A stretch of DNA of 6,701 bases from Xanthobacteraceae bacterium (GTDB lineage: Bacteria > Pseudomonadota > Alphaproteobacteria > Rhizobiales > Xanthobacteraceae), in assembly GCA_030043175.1 (NCBI GenBank), contig JASHYD010000841.1, forward strand, positions 1 through 6,701, written 5' to 3'. The notes beneath the pieces were generated by a model. It had not been told where the DNA came from. It was given only the letters and a program-made list of their open reading frames with translations, and ran no database searches. Positions 6,410 through 6,701 of this stretch are shown piece after piece. Positions within the stretch are counted from its first letter, which is position 1. Each line of letters begins with the position of its first letter. Position numbers and translations under genes: made by a program.

Positions 6410-6701
6410 TCAAGTGTTGCGCGTCGCCGGCGGGCCGCGCCGGGACAAGCGGCTGCGCAGGCCGAACAGTGTCTCAGCGACGCCCACGAGCGTCACCACC
6501 ACGAGCGGCCAGACCAGGACAACGACGCACACATAGGCGCCGAACAGCACGGCGGCGCGACCGCGCGCATGACGCGTCGCCGTGTGCAGGACCGCAAAGC
6601 CAATGATCACGAATGCCACCGTCAGGGTCGCAGCAAATATGCTGGCGACGAGGCCCGCGAGGTCGGGCAGCAACGCGCCGGCCAGCAGCGCTGCGTAGGA
6701 T
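6410..6701 (-). CDS. DUF2232-like integral membrane protein, C-terminal part (N-terminus outside window)
   Basis: The frame is open to the window end (first full codon at 6700-6698) and stops with TGA at 6412-6410, giving 96 readable residues; the TTG at 6673 is internal, not a start. Two hydrophobic segments are visible: one in VASIFAATLTVAFVIIGFAV and one covering the run from AAVLFGAYVCVV to VVVTLVGVAETLF. They are separated by a short basic loop (HTATRHARGR), and a basic tail GLRSRLSRRGP follows. Pattern and position immediately upstream of rplI match the conserved membrane protein that sits between rpsR and rplI in many alphaproteobacteria. The assignment rests on that context and recalled family resemblance; no enzymatic role is known to me. 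Confidence 0.72.
   Translation of the reverse strand, partial: SYAALLAGALLPDLAGLVASIFAATLTVAFVIIGFAVLHTATRHARGRAAVLFGAYVCVVVLVWPLVVVTLVGVAETLFGLRSRLSRRGPPATRNT

Overview
The window reads as a chromosomal segment from a GC-rich alphaproteobacterium, most likely of the order Hyphomicrobiales (Bradyrhizobium / Xanthobacteraceae-like). Three things point there: strongly GC-biased third codon positions, a replicative helicase with the extra loop after the Walker A region that I associate with alphaproteobacterial DnaB, and a ribosomal protein L9 with a long acidic tail preceded by a membrane protein that looks like the DUF2232 family. No transposase, integrase, CRISPR array, tRNA or rRNA was seen.

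Layout from left to right. 1-879 (+): the C-terminal part of a gamma-glutamyltransferase-family enzyme, cut by the window start. 1047-2570 (-): dnaB, the replicative helicase, convergent with it. 2571-3102: a 532-bp stretch without a convincing gene, holding a perfect 16-bp tandem duplication and an isolated hairpin followed by six T. 3103-4347 (-): a cyclopropane-fatty-acid synthase-type SAM methyltransferase. 4348-4779: a 432-bp divergent intergenic region with a GC-rich 14-bp tandem repeat. 4780-5544 (+): a small exported protein with one CXXCH haem motif and a long, disordered, basic Ala/Pro/Arg tail. 5545-5715: a short convergent gap with inverted repeats and a protein-like reading frame that continues rplI beyond its stop. 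5716-6342 (-): rplI. 6410-6701 (-): the C-terminal part of the DUF2232-like membrane protein, cut by the window end.

The minus-strand order (DUF2232-like gene, rplI, then dnaB) matches the usual alphaproteobacterial rpsF-rpsR-DUF2232-rplI-dnaB neighbourhood. Here rplI and dnaB are separated by about 3.1 kb carrying the fatty-acid methyltransferase and the haem-motif protein, the latter on the opposite strand. The core is therefore housekeeping (ribosome, replication), with envelope or accessory genes between. I see no clear new multi-gene system. The most unusual items are the haem-motif protein with no methionine ligand, the GGT homologue whose catalytic Thr is kept while most glutamate-binding positions are changed, and the reading frame that runs on after rplI.
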